From: Planctomycetota bacterium
GTDB lineage: Bacteria; Planctomycetota; MHYJ01; JACPTZ01
Direction: 5' to 3'
NCBI GenBank assembly: GCA_016192525.1
Contig: JACPTZ010000091.1
Location: 1 to 64,000, forward strand
Length of the DNA: 64,000 nt
The notes under the pieces: generated by a model
The model's input: only the letters and a program-made list of their open reading frames with translations
Databases searched by the model: none
What the model was told of the DNA's origin: nothing
Part shown: positions 26,480-35,804 of the stretch, piece by piece
Layout: the number at the start of each line of letters is the position of its first letter
Numbering within the stretch: the stretch's first letter is position 1
Made by a program: the position numbers and the translations under genes

Positions 26480-27693
26480 TTGTTGTCCTCATCCACGGCG
26501 GCCTTCAGTTGGTCGAGAAAGTCCGGGATTGCGGAGGCCACGCGGTTCCAGTTCGGGACGAAGGATCCCGAGAGCGGATCGGCCAAGACGTCTTTCCCGG
26601 CCAGATCGATCGCCCGCGCGAAGGCCTCGATGGCGCCCGACTCCGAGTGGCGGTCGAAGGTCAGGCCGTTGATGGCGGCATCGTCGCTGTACTTCTTGAC
26701 GGTGTCCTGCGCCATTCTCAGGTAGGAGACCCGGAGCGTCCGAACGAATCCCTCCGAGAGAATGATCCCTTCCGTGGCCAGGGCCCGCAGGAGCGACTTG
26801 GCAATATCGACCGACATCCTCATCAACCCGGCCTGCGGGTCCTCCGGAGAGAGCGCCTGGTGCTTGTGATCGTACACGTCGCAGATGTCCACCTCGCAGA
26901 CGTGCCGCACGTTGCAATTGCGGAACACCTCGCCGAGGAAGCCGATCTCGAGGCCCCAGTCGCCGGGGATGCGCACGTTGCGGGCCATGTCCACCGTCAG
27001 GGCAAATTCGCCCGCGAGAGGGTAGCGGAAGCTGTCCAGAAAGACGAGGTAGGGATGGTACCCCACCATCTTGAGCAGGGTGCGGACCAGCGGCGAGACG
27101 AAGAGGCGCGTCACCCGACCGTGGAAACGGTCCGTGTATCGGGCGTAGAACCCCTTCGCGTACTCGTAGCCGAGGTTCGGATTCGAGACCGGATAGCACA
27201 GCCGCGCGAGGAGTTCCCGGTTGTAGGTGAGGATGTCGCAGTCGTGCAAGGCGATCGCCTTCGATTTCTCGTTCGCGATGACATACCCGAACATGAGCCA
27301 GACGCTCCGCCCCTTTCCGTCCGGTCCGGGACTGACGCCGTTGTCCTCGAGCAGCTTGAGCAGAGCCTGGATGCGCGGGCTGTCCACCCACAGGATCTTC
27401 TTCTCCTGCGGGAGCCCACCGAAGAACTCACGGGCGCGGGCGAAGGCCTCCTGATCGGCCCGGGCCAGGGCGACGACGATCTCCTTGAGGTACTTCACCT
27501 TCTTGAGTTCCTCGAGGATGCGCGGCATCGAGGGGGTCGCCAGTTCGGAGTACAGGCACGGGAGCACGAGCGCCACCGGCATCTGCCTCGAGAACCTCTT
27601 GAGTTCGGCCTCGAGGCGATCGATCCGCTCCGGGGTGACGGCCCCGAGCCGGTGAAGGGTGCTGACCACCCCGGTCTGATAGAAGTCGGACAT
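26476..27693 (-). CDS. Glucosyl-3-phosphoglycerate synthase-like glycosyltransferase (GT81 type)
   Basis: A 405-residue GT-A enzyme. Family marks are PVALVLPCLYSELATPSM, YLKEIVVALARAD, the acceptor motif GKGRSVWLMFGYV, the metal-binding IALHDCDILTYN, and RYPLAGEFALTVDMARNVRIPGDWGLEIG. Such enzymes use NDP-glucose and 3-phosphoglycerate to make glucosyl-3-phosphoglycerate, the precursor of glucosylglycerate. GCCAGGAGGTGCGTC before the ATG is a strong ribosome site. It sits between a small membrane protein and the CPA2 antiporter in one operon. The HAD phosphatase 3 kb downstream would finish the pathway. Mannosyl donors are a less likely alternative. Confidence 0.82.
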   Translation of the reverse strand: MSDFYQTGVVSTLHRLGAVTPERIDRLEAELKRFSRQMPVALVLPCLYSELATPSMPRILEELKKVKYLKEIVVALARADQEAFARAREFFGGLPQEKKILWVDSPRIQALLKLLEDNGVSPGPDGKGRSVWLMFGYVIANEKSKAIALHDCDILTYNRELLARLCYPVSNPNLGYEYAKGFYARYTDRFHGRVTRLFVSPLVRTLLKMVGYHPYLVFLDSFRYPLAGEFALTVDMARNVRIPGDWGLEIGFLGEVFRNCNVRHVCEVDICDVYDHKHQALSPEDPQAGLMRMSVDIAKSLLRALATEGIILSEGFVRTLRVSYLRMAQDTVKKYSDDAAINGLTFDRHSESGAIEAFARAIDLAGKDVLADPLSGSFVPNWNRVASAIPDFLDQLKAAVDEDNK

Positions 27694-27714
27694 GACGCAC
27701 CTCCTGGCACTCGC

Positions 27715-28005
27715 TCAGCCTGAGATGAAACGGCCCAGGGCCCAGAGCCCTCCGCCGAGGACGGCGGCCGCGACCGCAAACACGGGCCGGGAGGGGCGGG
27801 CCTGCGGGTCGTCGAGGAGCCGGGCCGCGATGGTGGCCCCGACGATCGCCGCGAAGGCCATGTCCCCCGCCGACCCGAGCCGCTTCGCATCCACGGCGAG
27901 AAGCGCCGCCATGAGAAAGGCGAGGGCCGGACCCAGGAACAGCCAGACGACTCGGATCAAACAACCGGAAATCGACTCGATCGGACGCGAGGAATCCTCG
28001 GTCAT
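27715..28005 (-). CDS. Small inner-membrane protein, unknown function
   Basis: A 96-residue protein with about three hydrophobic stretches (LIRVVWLFLGPALAFLMAAL, MAFAAIVGATIAARLL and VFAVAAAVLGGGLWAL). No family recognised. CGGGGAGATGCC precedes the ATG. It lies 21 bases upstream of the GpgS-like gene on the same strand and is probably cotranscribed with it. Confidence 0.75.
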   Translation of the reverse strand: MTEDSSRPIESISGCLIRVVWLFLGPALAFLMAALLAVDAKRLGSAGDMAFAAIVGATIAARLLDDPQARPSRPVFAVAAAVLGGGLWALGRFISG

Positions 28006-28053
28006 GGCATCTCCCCGGGGTGTGATGGGCGTGAACGGGAAGGAACGACGCCG

Positions 28054-28416
28054 TCACGCGCCCAGGGGAGGAGACCGCGGCAGACGGGGCGGACACGGCG
28101 AATTCGACAGCGGCCGGAGCCAAGCAGGAACTGAAGCTCCTGGCGGTTCCCGACCGGGGACGGGGATGCGCGACGGGTCCCCGAACAGCATCGACGGGAG
28201 GGTCCAGTGGCTGTGCCGGGAGGAGGGACCCGGGGCACGAATCTCGCCGTGGCTGCGGGACTGCGCTTCGCGCGGCGCCCGACACACCGCGAACGACGGG
28301 GGCTGGTACGTCAGCCGGACCACCACCTCCTCGCCGCACGTGGACGAAGGGAGATCGAGGCTCAGCGTGGCCACGAGAATGGACGCCAGCGTGAGGAGGG
28401 GTCGAGGGAGCCTCAT
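28054..28416 (-). CDS. Possible small secreted protein at operon head
   Basis: A 120-residue frame starting MRLPRPLLTLASILVATLSL, a fair signal peptide with cleavage near SSTCGE. The remainder is Pro/Ser/Arg-rich with no recognised domain. A promoter pair TTGCCC and TACTCT ends six bases before this ATG, and the orientation matches the downstream membrane protein and GpgS-like genes; both favour a real start here. Composition-driven open frames are common in this DNA, so confidence stays moderate. Confidence 0.45.
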   Translation of the reverse strand: MRLPRPLLTLASILVATLSLDLPSSTCGEEVVVRLTYQPPSFAVCRAPREAQSRSHGEIRAPGPSSRHSHWTLPSMLFGDPSRIPVPGREPPGASVPAWLRPLSNSPCPPRLPRSPPLGA

Positions 28417-28422
28417 ACGGGC

Positions 28423-28451
28423 AGAGTAGCAGCAACGGAGGCGCGGGGCAA
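28423..28451 (-). promoter_or_regulatory. Sigma-70-like promoter of the glucosylglycerate operon
   Basis: Read on the minus strand: TTGCCC (28451-28446), a 17-base spacer, TACTCT (28428-28423). The next ATG is at 28416, so the transcript would be leaderless. It would serve the small secreted frame, the membrane protein, the GpgS-like gene and the antiporter. Confidence 0.55.
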
Positions 28452-28581
28452 GCGGAACCGGGGCCTGGCCCTGAAAAAGTGAGAACAAGCTCGAACGCAC
28501 CGGCGGGGGGCTCGCCTCCGTCCGAGGCCTCAGCCCGTCTTCACATGTGCCGGCCTCCGCCTGATTCCGCCCAATTCGCCC

Positions 28582-28610
28582 TTGACAGGAAGTCGCGGGA
28601 CGGGTATCCT
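28582..28610 (+). promoter_or_regulatory. Strong sigma-70-like promoter of the subtilase gene
   Basis: TTGACA (28582-28587), a spacer of exactly 17 bases, and TATCCT (28605-28610). The expected transcript starts near 28617 and carries a leader of about 130 bases with two GC-rich hairpins. The surrounding 28452-28746 spacer has no gene. Confidence 0.75.
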
Positions 28611-28672
28611 CCGCGTCTTACAACTCGGCTCCGGGACTCAGCCCCCCGGGGTCGTGAACGATTCAAACTGAG

Positions 28673-28735
28673 CCCCCGGCGTCAGCGCCCTGCGTCAAAA
28701 AAACGACGGCAGCGGCGGCCGGGGGTTTTGTGTTT
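28673..28735 (+). terminator. Intrinsic terminator in the subtilase leader, possible attenuator
   Basis: CCCCCGGC (28673-28680) pairs with GCCGGGGG (28718-28725); the loop contains AAAAAAA and the 3' side runs into TTTTGTGTTT. It lies between the promoter and the ATG at 28747. The upstream CCCGGGG (about 28646-28651) could pair with the terminator's left arm, giving an antiterminator. Confidence 0.6.
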
Positions 28736-28746
28736 CAGGGACACCC

Positions 28747-31700
28747 ATGACAGCGTATCCTCTTGAGAGTGGGCGGTGGGCACGGAGCCGCGCGGCCATC
28801 ACGGCGGGGGTGACCCTGACCGCCTGGGTGGGAACGGCGTGGTTCGCCTTTTTCGGTTTCGGTCGGGACGATTCGGCGAGCGTGACCCGGCGGCCCCTCG
28901 ATCCGACGGTCTTCGGGCAGATCCGACAGGGCGGCGGAATTCAGACGATGGCGGTCCCGGACGAAGTCGTGGTCACGGCGTCCGCGCCCGGCACCGACTG
29001 GTCCACCCTCGCGCGCCGGAACGGGGCCGTTCTGATCCGTGAGATCCCCTCTCTTCGCTCGGCCCTCCTCCGGCGCCCGACCGACCGCACGAGCAGCGAG
29101 TTCTGCCGTCTGCTTCGCGCGCGTCCCGGCATCGTCTCGGCCGACCCGAACTACCTCGCCCAGACGACGGCCGACTCGTGCGGCCACTCCCCCTTCCTCG
29201 GCGGGGATCACTGCTACGAGGAGACGAACGAGGCGACCCTGGCCCGAAGCCGGATCGCCGAAGCGCGGGCGGCCCTCGATTCGGCGGGCGCGGAGCCGAT
29301 CACGATCGCCGTCCTCGACACGGGCGTGGATGCAACCCACGAGGAACTCGCCGGCGCCGTCGATCCGGGCTACGACTTTGTGTCCGACGACGGCGACGCC
29401 GGCGACGACAACGGCCACGGCACCCTGGTGGCCGGACTTCTCGTGGCCGACGCGGCCAACGATCGCGGCATCGCCGGCATCGCGGCGGGCCGGGCCCGGA
29501 TTCTGCCGGTGAAAGTGGCGGATCGCCGCGGATGCGCCTCGTTCGCGGCGCTGGCGGCCGGACTCACCTGGGCGACGGATCGCGGGGCGCGGATCGCCGT
29601 GATCCCGCTCGGCGCCACGCACGGCGCCCCCGTCCTGCATCGCGCGGTGGACTACGCCCTCGCGAAGGGGGTCTGCCTGATCGCCGCGGCCGGAAACATG
29701 AAGAGCAACACGGCGATGTTCCCGGCGGCCTACCCGGGCGTCGTCTGCGTCTCGGCCGTGGACAGCGAGGATCGGCTCCTGCTCTCGACAAACGTCACCT
29801 CGGAGACAGCCTGCGCCGCCCCCGGGGCGGGCCTGATCACCACGCTTCCGGGAAACATGTACCGCGAGATGCGCGGCACGTCGGTGTCGTGCGCCGTCAC
29901 GGCCGGCATCGCCGCCCTCGCCTGGTCCGCCGCTCCGGACCGGACCGCCGGGGAGATCGCCCTCCTGTGCCGCGCGGCGGTCGATCCGATCCCGACCCTC
30001 GAGGAACCGCAGCTCTACTCCCTGGGGAGCGGCGCGCCGGCGCCTCAGTCGGCGGCATCCCCGCAGATCTCCATCCTGCCGCCCCGCCTCTTCGACTTCG
30101 GCCGGGTCAATGCGCGATCGTTTGTCGAGCGCGCCCTCGCCCCCGGCCGCATCGCGCCGCGGACGCCCCGGACTTCTCCGGCCGTCGTTTCCACGCGCGC
30201 CGCGCTGGCCGTCGAGCGCGTGCTCTGCCGGACCACTCCGGACGATCCGGATCACGTCGACTTCACCGTTTCGATCCGCAACGCGGGCGGGTGCGCGGCG
30301 GAGGGAATCGCCCTGGCCTCGCGCGTGGGCGACTCCGCCTGCCGGGGCCCGGCCGCCCTGCCGCGCCTGGCGGCGGGTGAGGCGTGCCATCTGGCGATCC
30401 ACTGGGACGTTCCGCCCGCGGCGCCGGACGGGACGTGCGTATTGTCTCTCGATGCGGCGGGGCTTCCGCTCCTCCGCTACGACTTCGCCGTCGCGGTCCC
30501 CGATCCCTCCCCGCTCCGCGTTCAGTATCAGCAGTCGGGCGGGATCGACATCATCCCGGACGCCCCCTATCGCATCGTTCCCGGACGCCCCTACGTCCCG
30601 GTCCAGATCTTCGTGCCGGAGAAGGGCGGCGGAACGAACCCGAACACCTTCCTGGTCCTGAACGAGGTCAGCATCCAGCGGAAGCTCTCGGCGGGCGACC
30701 CGTCGCCGGTGACGATCTACCAGGACGCGCCGCTGGCCAACCCGTCGATCGCCCCGGCGGGACTTCAGATCGTGGATGAAAACGGCGCGGTCCTGCAGAA
30801 CGCGAACGGGTCGCCGAACCTGAACCTGTTCTTCGATCTGCCGCTCAATGTCCCCGGCCATCACAACATCATGCGGATTCCGACGGGCTCCTTCGCGGCG
30901 GCGCTCCCGCCCTTCGCGCCCGTGGACCGCTATCTCGATGTCCGCGTCACCTGGTCGTACTACGAAAACCTCGGCCTGCCGACCCTCACGCAGACCGGCA
31001 CCACGCGGAAGGTCCTGAAGATCACCTTCGTCCCCGCCGGATTCCCCACGCTCCCCGGCGAAAACCACTACTACGACACGCACATCCACACCATCGCCGA
31101 GTGGTACTTCACGACGCCCGACGACGCCTTCGCCCCGCGCAAGGCCTGGGGCGGCCCCATCCAGATGATCAAGGAGTCGGCGTACTCGATCGGTCTGACG
31201 GAGGACGTGAACGCCGTCTACGGCAGCGTCATCGTCACGGACCACAACTGTTTCTACGGCGACGATCTCCGCTACGGCAACACGTCTCCGGACTCGCTGG
31301 GACGCCGGACGGCATTCGGGCCCACTTCGCCGGCGCAGTCTCCCGGCCCGGGCGGAACAGTGAAGCCGGAGTGGACCCGGATGAAGGAACTCTTCGGGGT
31401 GGGGACGGCCGAGGAACTCACCTTCAGCCAGGACCAGCAGATCCCGTACATCATGCCGCTCGGGGCGCACATCCTCAACTACCGCTCGCAGCACATCGAC
31501 GGCCCGTGGCACGGAGGCTCCGCGACCTCCCTCATCCTTGACCCGCAAAGCGGGCCTCCGATCATGCTGCAGGACGTCATCACCACGCTCGCCACCCAGA
31601 ATCCCACCGAGAACGGGACGGCCTTCTGCTATGCGGCGCATCCGTTCAGCGGACAGGGGTGGACGATCGACAATCTGCAGCGCGCCTACGGACTCAACGG

Positions 31701-33357
31701 GCTCGACCGTCCCACCCTGTGGACGAACATGACGACGAAGGAGTTCCTCTGCCGCGGCCTGCAGGTCTTCAACGGCAAGAGCGCCGCGGTCTTCAGCGGA
31801 ACGATCGTCTGGAACGACCTCGACCCGTGGAACAACCCCGGCTGGCAGGCGGGAAACACCGACTGGGACGCCGAGCTCCAGCAGGGACTCGTGAAGTGGC
31901 ACGAGTACATCGCGACGCTGATGGAGTGGAAGTTCGACGGGCAACCGAACACCCGCTTCATCCGGAAGATCTACGTCTCGGCGGGGACCGACGCGCACGG
32001 CGACTTCAACTACTCCCAGGGACGCCTGGCGACGCTCCTCGACCTCCAGGCCACCTTCTCCCTGGACTCCTCGGCCTTCGGCCAGGTCCGCACCTATGTC
32101 TTCGCCGACGGCAAGTCGGGCGCCACCCCCGCGGAGAAGTGGATGAAGGCGTTCGAGGACGGAAACACCTGCATCACGGACGGTCCCGTCCTCGCCTTCT
32201 CGATGGACTCCGACATGAAGTTCGACAGCCAGACGCTGTCCTGGCACGACGCATCGACCGGGGCGGAAAACGCCGACGGTCGGGTGGGCGGAGAGGGCGC
32301 CTTCGACGGCGGACGCACCATGCTCGTCCGTCGGGGCTGCCCGGACATCGGGTTCAAGTACCGCTACCGGACCGCGCCGGATGTCGGTTCGGCCAACGGG
32401 GCGCTCTCGACGATCTCGATCTATCGCGACCGGCTCTTCCAGCCGAACCCGACGCAAAACCGCCAGTTCGGAACCGAGACGAAACAGCAGATCCGCTCGG
32501 TCGGCATCCTCGCGGTGGGCGCCCCGGACACCGACCTTGTTGAGACAATCAATCCGGACGAAGAGGGGGCAGTGACGATGCGAACCGCCTTCTCCCTCGG
32601 CGCGTTTACGGGCGGCAACCCCGACCTGGGCGAACTCGGGCCGAACGAGGGGCGATGCTACACGAACCCGGTCTGGGTCGTCCCGGTGGACATCCTGACA
32701 AGCGTGAACGACCCGAACCCGAACGACAACACGATCCCCGCGGGCGCGATCACGGTGACCTTCCTCTTCGACCAGACGATGACGCCGTCGCCCTACCGGG
32801 TGGAGTTCAAGACGCTCTCGGCGAGCGGATCCAGCACCGGCTCCACGGTCGCGGCCGACTCGGGGTCGACGAACTCTTCGTGGTCGACGCTCGGGAATCT
32901 GGCGACCACGATGTACACCTGCAAGAACGCCTCGGCGATCCCGCTCAACGCCGCCTGGCCGACCAGCGGCAAGGCGACCGTGGTGATCTACCTCAAGGAC
33001 CCGCCGCTCGACTGCAACGGGAACGCGATGAATCCGGTGGCGAAGACGATCGCGGTGCCGTACAGCGGGGGCGGCTCCGGTTCAAGCGGGAACACCGGGT
33101 CGACCGGGACCGGTTCCACGGGCAGCGTGGCGCTCACGAACGCGCAGACGATTGCGAACCTGGCGACGCAGCTGGCGAACACGGACACCAGCGCCTCTTC
33201 CGGCTCCTCCGGCACCGGCTCGAGCAGCGGCGGGGGCGGCGGGGGCGGCGGTTGCTTCGCGGGGACGATCGGCGGATCGACGGGCCTCGGCGGGATCGCC
33301 GTCCTGGCGGCCCTCGGCCTGCTGGTGGGGCTTCGGACGCGCCGCCAGGCCGTCTGA
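28747..33357 (+). CDS. Surface subtilase fused to a PHP-type metal hydrolase domain, with C-terminal anchor
   Basis: A 1536-residue exported protein. An N-terminal hydrophobic helix (15-40) is followed by a propeptide-like region. The S8 peptidase domain has Asp191 (IAVLDTGVD), His224 (NGHGTLVAG), oxyanion Asn317 (AAAGN) and Ser379 (GTSVSCAVTAG). A CARDB-like segment follows near 475-590. From about 776 a PHP-like domain shows DTHIHT, VTDHN (about 830), AAHPFSG and GTDAHGD (about 1080), as in PHP metallohydrolases. An Ig-like domain (about 1315-1430) and a Gly/Ser linker lead to GGGGCFAGTIGG, a hydrophobic helix and RTRRQ, like MYXO-CTERM-type sorting tails. Substrate is unknown. Confidence 0.9.
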   Translation: MTAYPLESGRWARSRAAITAGVTLTAWVGTAWFAFFGFGRDDSASVTRRPLDPTVFGQIRQGGGIQTMAVPDEVVVTASAPGTDWSTLARRNGAVLIREIPSLRSALLRRPTDRTSSEFCRLLRARPGIVSADPNYLAQTTADSCGHSPFLGGDHCYEETNEATLARSRIAEARAALDSAGAEPITIAVLDTGVDATHEELAGAVDPGYDFVSDDGDAGDDNGHGTLVAGLLVADAANDRGIAGIAAGRARILPVKVADRRGCASFAALAAGLTWATDRGARIAVIPLGATHGAPVLHRAVDYALAKGVCLIAAAGNMKSNTAMFPAAYPGVVCVSAVDSEDRLLLSTNVTSETACAAPGAGLITTLPGNMYREMRGTSVSCAVTAGIAALAWSAAPDRTAGEIALLCRAAVDPIPTLEEPQLYSLGSGAPAPQSAASPQISILPPRLFDFGRVNARSFVERALAPGRIAPRTPRTSPAVVSTRAALAVERVLCRTTPDDPDHVDFTVSIRNAGGCAAEGIALASRVGDSACRGPAALPRLAAGEACHLAIHWDVPPAAPDGTCVLSLDAAGLPLLRYDFAVAVPDPSPLRVQYQQSGGIDIIPDAPYRIVPGRPYVPVQIFVPEKGGGTNPNTFLVLNEVSIQRKLSAGDPSPVTIYQDAPLANPSIAPAGLQIVDENGAVLQNANGSPNLNLFFDLPLNVPGHHNIMRIPTGSFAAALPPFAPVDRYLDVRVTWSYYENLGLPTLTQTGTTRKVLKITFVPAGFPTLPGENHYYDTHIHTIAEWYFTTPDDAFAPRKAWGGPIQMIKESAYSIGLTEDVNAVYGSVIVTDHNCFYGDDLRYGNTSPDSLGRRTAFGPTSPAQSPGPGGTVKPEWTRMKELFGVGTAEELTFSQDQQIPYIMPLGAHILNYRSQHIDGPWHGGSATSLILDPQSGPPIMLQDVITTLATQNPTENGTAFCYAAHPFSGQGWTIDNLQRAYGLNGLDRPTLWTNMTTKEFLCRGLQVFNGKSAAVFSGTIVWNDLDPWNNPGWQAGNTDWDAELQQGLVKWHEYIATLMEWKFDGQPNTRFIRKIYVSAGTDAHGDFNYSQGRLATLLDLQATFSLDSSAFGQVRTYVFADGKSGATPAEKWMKAFEDGNTCITDGPVLAFSMDSDMKFDSQTLSWHDASTGAENADGRVGGEGAFDGGRTMLVRRGCPDIGFKYRYRTAPDVGSANGALSTISIYRDRLFQPNPTQNRQFGTETKQQIRSVGILAVGAPDTDLVETINPDEEGAVTMRTAFSLGAFTGGNPDLGELGPNEGRCYTNPVWVVPVDILTSVNDPNPNDNTIPAGAITVTFLFDQTMTPSPYRVEFKTLSASGSSTGSTVAADSGSTNSSWSTLGNLATTMYTCKNASAIPLNAAWPTSGKATVVIYLKDPPLDCNGNAMNPVAKTIAVPYSGGGSGSSGNTGSTGTGSTGSVALTNAQTIANLATQLANTDTSASSGSSGTGSSSGGGGGGGGCFAGTIGGSTGLGGIAVLAALGLLVGLRTRRQAV

Positions 33358-33421
33358 TGTTCCCCTCTCCCCCGGCGGGTGAGAGGGTAGTGAAAGGGAA
33401 GGCGAAGGGGAAAGAGAAACC

Positions 33422-33772
33422 ATGCCGACCATGACCGACGTCGCCACACTCGAAATCGCCGTTGAATCGATGGAATCCGCCGCCCCGCGAAAGCGGTTTT
33501 CGGAACGCCGACTTCAGGCCACCTCCATGCCGAACACCCCTCTCGACACGATGGACGTCCTCCTCATGACGGAAGGCGAACTTCACGTCGCCATCCGCAC
33601 CCTCGCCGGGGAATCCGGCTTTCCCCCCGAGCACACGGAGGCCTTCGCCCGCCAGACCGCGCTCAAGCTGGTCCAGCACCGCGAGATCCTCCGCGAGGAG
33701 CTGGCGCGGATCAACGAGCTTCTCGGGCTGGTCCGGCGGATGGTGTCTCCCACCGGGTCCCCGCCGCGATAG
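33422..33772 (+). CDS. Hypothetical protein with C-terminal helical segment
   Basis: A 116-residue protein. The C-terminal half is helix-prone (FARQTALKLVQHREILREEL then ARINELLGLVRRMV); no known domain was recognised. GGGGAAAGAGAAACC lies before the ATG; an internal ATG at MPNTPLDTMD is also possible. It follows the subtilase gene after about 60 bases that contain a CCCCTCTCCC...GAGAGGG hairpin. Confidence 0.65.
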   Translation: MPTMTDVATLEIAVESMESAAPRKRFSERRLQATSMPNTPLDTMDVLLMTEGELHVAIRTLAGESGFPPEHTEAFARQTALKLVQHREILREELARINELLGLVRRMVSPTGSPPR

Positions 33773-33874
33773 TGCGCGGGAATCCTGCAGGACTGAATCC
33801 GAACTGAAACTCCAACGGTGTGTCCCGCGTCTCCGTCAGGACTTGGAGTCTAGCAGGTCAGGGTTTTCCCTCCG

Positions 33875-35749
33875 ATGTCCTCCCGCGTCTTTCCGATCGT
33901 CGCCCTCGTCGCCCTCCTCGGCGTCGTCGCGCTCGTGGCGTGGTGCCCCCGCGTCCCGCCCGCGGAGGGGAGGTGGATTATTCCGATCCCGCGGGACGCC
34001 CTGGCGGCCTACCCCGGGGGACAGCGCTGGAATGTCGCGATCTTTGGCCGGGTCCTGCCTCCCCTGTGGACACGATCGATGCTGCGCCGTCGACCGGATG
34101 GGACGATCGTCGGGGATTATGCGGAGTCCTGGAACAAGTCGCAGATCACGCTCGTTGCGGTCAATCCGAAAGGAAGGCTCCCGGACGGGCGACCCTATTC
34201 GCTCCCTGCGGTGAAAAACTACCTCGAACGCCTGCGCGGACGGCAGGATGAGTTTCTGAAGAGGATCCACGCGATTGAAGAAATCAACGACTGGAAGGCC
34301 CTGTTGGATACCCTCGGGGCGCGCCCCTTCGAGGCGCTCACCGGCCCGGGACCCGTTGCCGGGGATGGATGGCGAAGACTCCATGGACAGAATCCCAAAA
34401 CGGTCTGCGTCCTGAAGCTCTCGATTGAGGGTTGGGACTCTTCCGCCGGCGTCCGGGTCCGGGAGATCCTCGGGGCCGATGTGGTCCCCTCACGAGCGGA
34501 GGGTAATCCCGAACCCGTTCAGGAAACGAGGGGGAGGATCAGGTTCAAGCCGCGGCGCTTCAAGAGCGCAGACGGAAAGAGTGCGGTTGAAGAGGATTGG
34601 GTATGGAGCCCCGCCGGCCAGTACCGCGACTGGCGATCCTGTGAATCCTCCGAACCGCCGCCGGACTCCCCGTCGTGGGCCTTTGAGATCGGACTTGTGG
34701 AGGTGGGCCCATACCGTATCGCCGGGCGCGGGTCCGACGGAGGGGTGCACTTTGAACGCCGCGCCGACGCCCCGGAGACGGACCTGCCGCCAAGCCTCGT
34801 GCTGCCCTTCCGCGAGGACCTGCCGCTGGGCGGGATCCGCTCTCTCCCCGAGTCCTCCACGATCGTGGAGGTCTCCCCCGTCGAGTGGCCCGCCCCCGGG
34901 ACGGCCGCGAACCGCGAAGAGCCGGGAACACTCCGGCGGTCGGGCGGTGAAATCGTGGCCGTCATCTTCGATGCGCCGTCGCGACTGGTCGAGGAGCCCG
35001 AGATCCGGCGCGGACTCGCGGCGTCGATCCGCCGGACCCGACTTCTGCAGGAAGTCTACCGCGGACGCGGACACCTCGTCGCGTCGGTCTTTCCGTCTGG
35101 GATGACACGGCCCGACCCGCCGCCCCCGATTCCCGGGCTTGACGACCCGATCGCGGCCGGGATGGCGTTCGCCGAGGCGGGGTTCACGCGGACGGATGCG
35201 CTCCCCGGCGCCGGCCTCTCCCGGAACGGCCTCCCGCTCGAAGTCGAACTCGTCACCCCCGGGGATCGCCCCGACCTCGCGGCCGTCGCGGCCCGGGTGG
35301 CCCGGGACTGGACGGAAGCGGGGGTGCGGGTGCGCCTGGTCATCCACGGGGTGACGCCGCGGAGATGGACGGCGCCGGACGGCACGGCCCGGGCCTGCAT
35401 CCGAGCCCTCGATGCGGATCGAACGCCGGCCACGAGCTATGGAAACACGCCGCGACTGCAGGAACTGCTCCCGGATATGAGAGATCGATACATGGCACGC
35501 GATGCCCTCGGGGATTGGGCGCCGGACCATGACCCCGGGCGGTTGCGCTTGAACTCGATCGCGCGGACCTTTTCCGCCGAAATCGCCGGCGTCCCGCTCT
35601 GCCGGCCCGACCGCGAGTTCCGGCTCGTGCCGGCGCCGACAGGGCCGATATCGCTGAACGACCGGCTGGCGGACGTGATCGACGCGCTCCCGCCGCCGGC
35701 CCCGGCCGCCGGTGGGGAGGACGAGCCGCTGCCGCCGTTTCTGAGATAG
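33875..35749 (+). CDS. Divergent family 5 extracellular solute-binding protein
   Basis: A 624-residue exported protein. A hydrophobic N-terminus (VFPIVALVALLGVVALVAWC) may be a lipoprotein or signal-anchor sequence. WNVAIFGRVLPPLWTRSML then RRRPDGTIVGDYAESW, followed by GRPYSLPAVKNYLERL, match the start of peptide/nickel-binding family 5 proteins. The centre is unusually rich in charged and proline residues and lacks several conserved blocks; DLAAVAARVARDWTEAGVRVRL near 465 restores the family pattern. The fused permease downstream suggests an oligopeptide-type importer, but no ATPase gene is nearby. Ligand unknown. Confidence 0.75.
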   Translation: MSSRVFPIVALVALLGVVALVAWCPRVPPAEGRWIIPIPRDALAAYPGGQRWNVAIFGRVLPPLWTRSMLRRRPDGTIVGDYAESWNKSQITLVAVNPKGRLPDGRPYSLPAVKNYLERLRGRQDEFLKRIHAIEEINDWKALLDTLGARPFEALTGPGPVAGDGWRRLHGQNPKTVCVLKLSIEGWDSSAGVRVREILGADVVPSRAEGNPEPVQETRGRIRFKPRRFKSADGKSAVEEDWVWSPAGQYRDWRSCESSEPPPDSPSWAFEIGLVEVGPYRIAGRGSDGGVHFERRADAPETDLPPSLVLPFREDLPLGGIRSLPESSTIVEVSPVEWPAPGTAANREEPGTLRRSGGEIVAVIFDAPSRLVEEPEIRRGLAASIRRTRLLQEVYRGRGHLVASVFPSGMTRPDPPPPIPGLDDPIAAGMAFAEAGFTRTDALPGAGLSRNGLPLEVELVTPGDRPDLAAVAARVARDWTEAGVRVRLVIHGVTPRRWTAPDGTARACIRALDADRTPATSYGNTPRLQELLPDMRDRYMARDALGDWAPDHDPGRLRLNSIARTFSAEIAGVPLCRPDREFRLVPAPTGPISLNDRLADVIDALPPPAPAAGGEDEPLPPFLR

Positions 35750-35804
35750 CGTTCTTTCCCTGAGAGCGTGAGAAGAAGCGCGCCGACGAGCGGTGCGCCG
35801 AATT

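Noticed and set aside
28582-28746. Cyclic di-GMP or other known riboswitch in the subtilase leader
   Set aside because: The conserved sequence blocks of common riboswitch classes were not found. Only the terminator and possible antiterminator are supported.
28735-32457. 1240-residue minus-strand ORF opposite the subtilase-PHP gene
   Set aside because: Composition-driven shadow frame. The translation is Arg/Gly-rich with no domain, while the + strand carries catalytic motifs.
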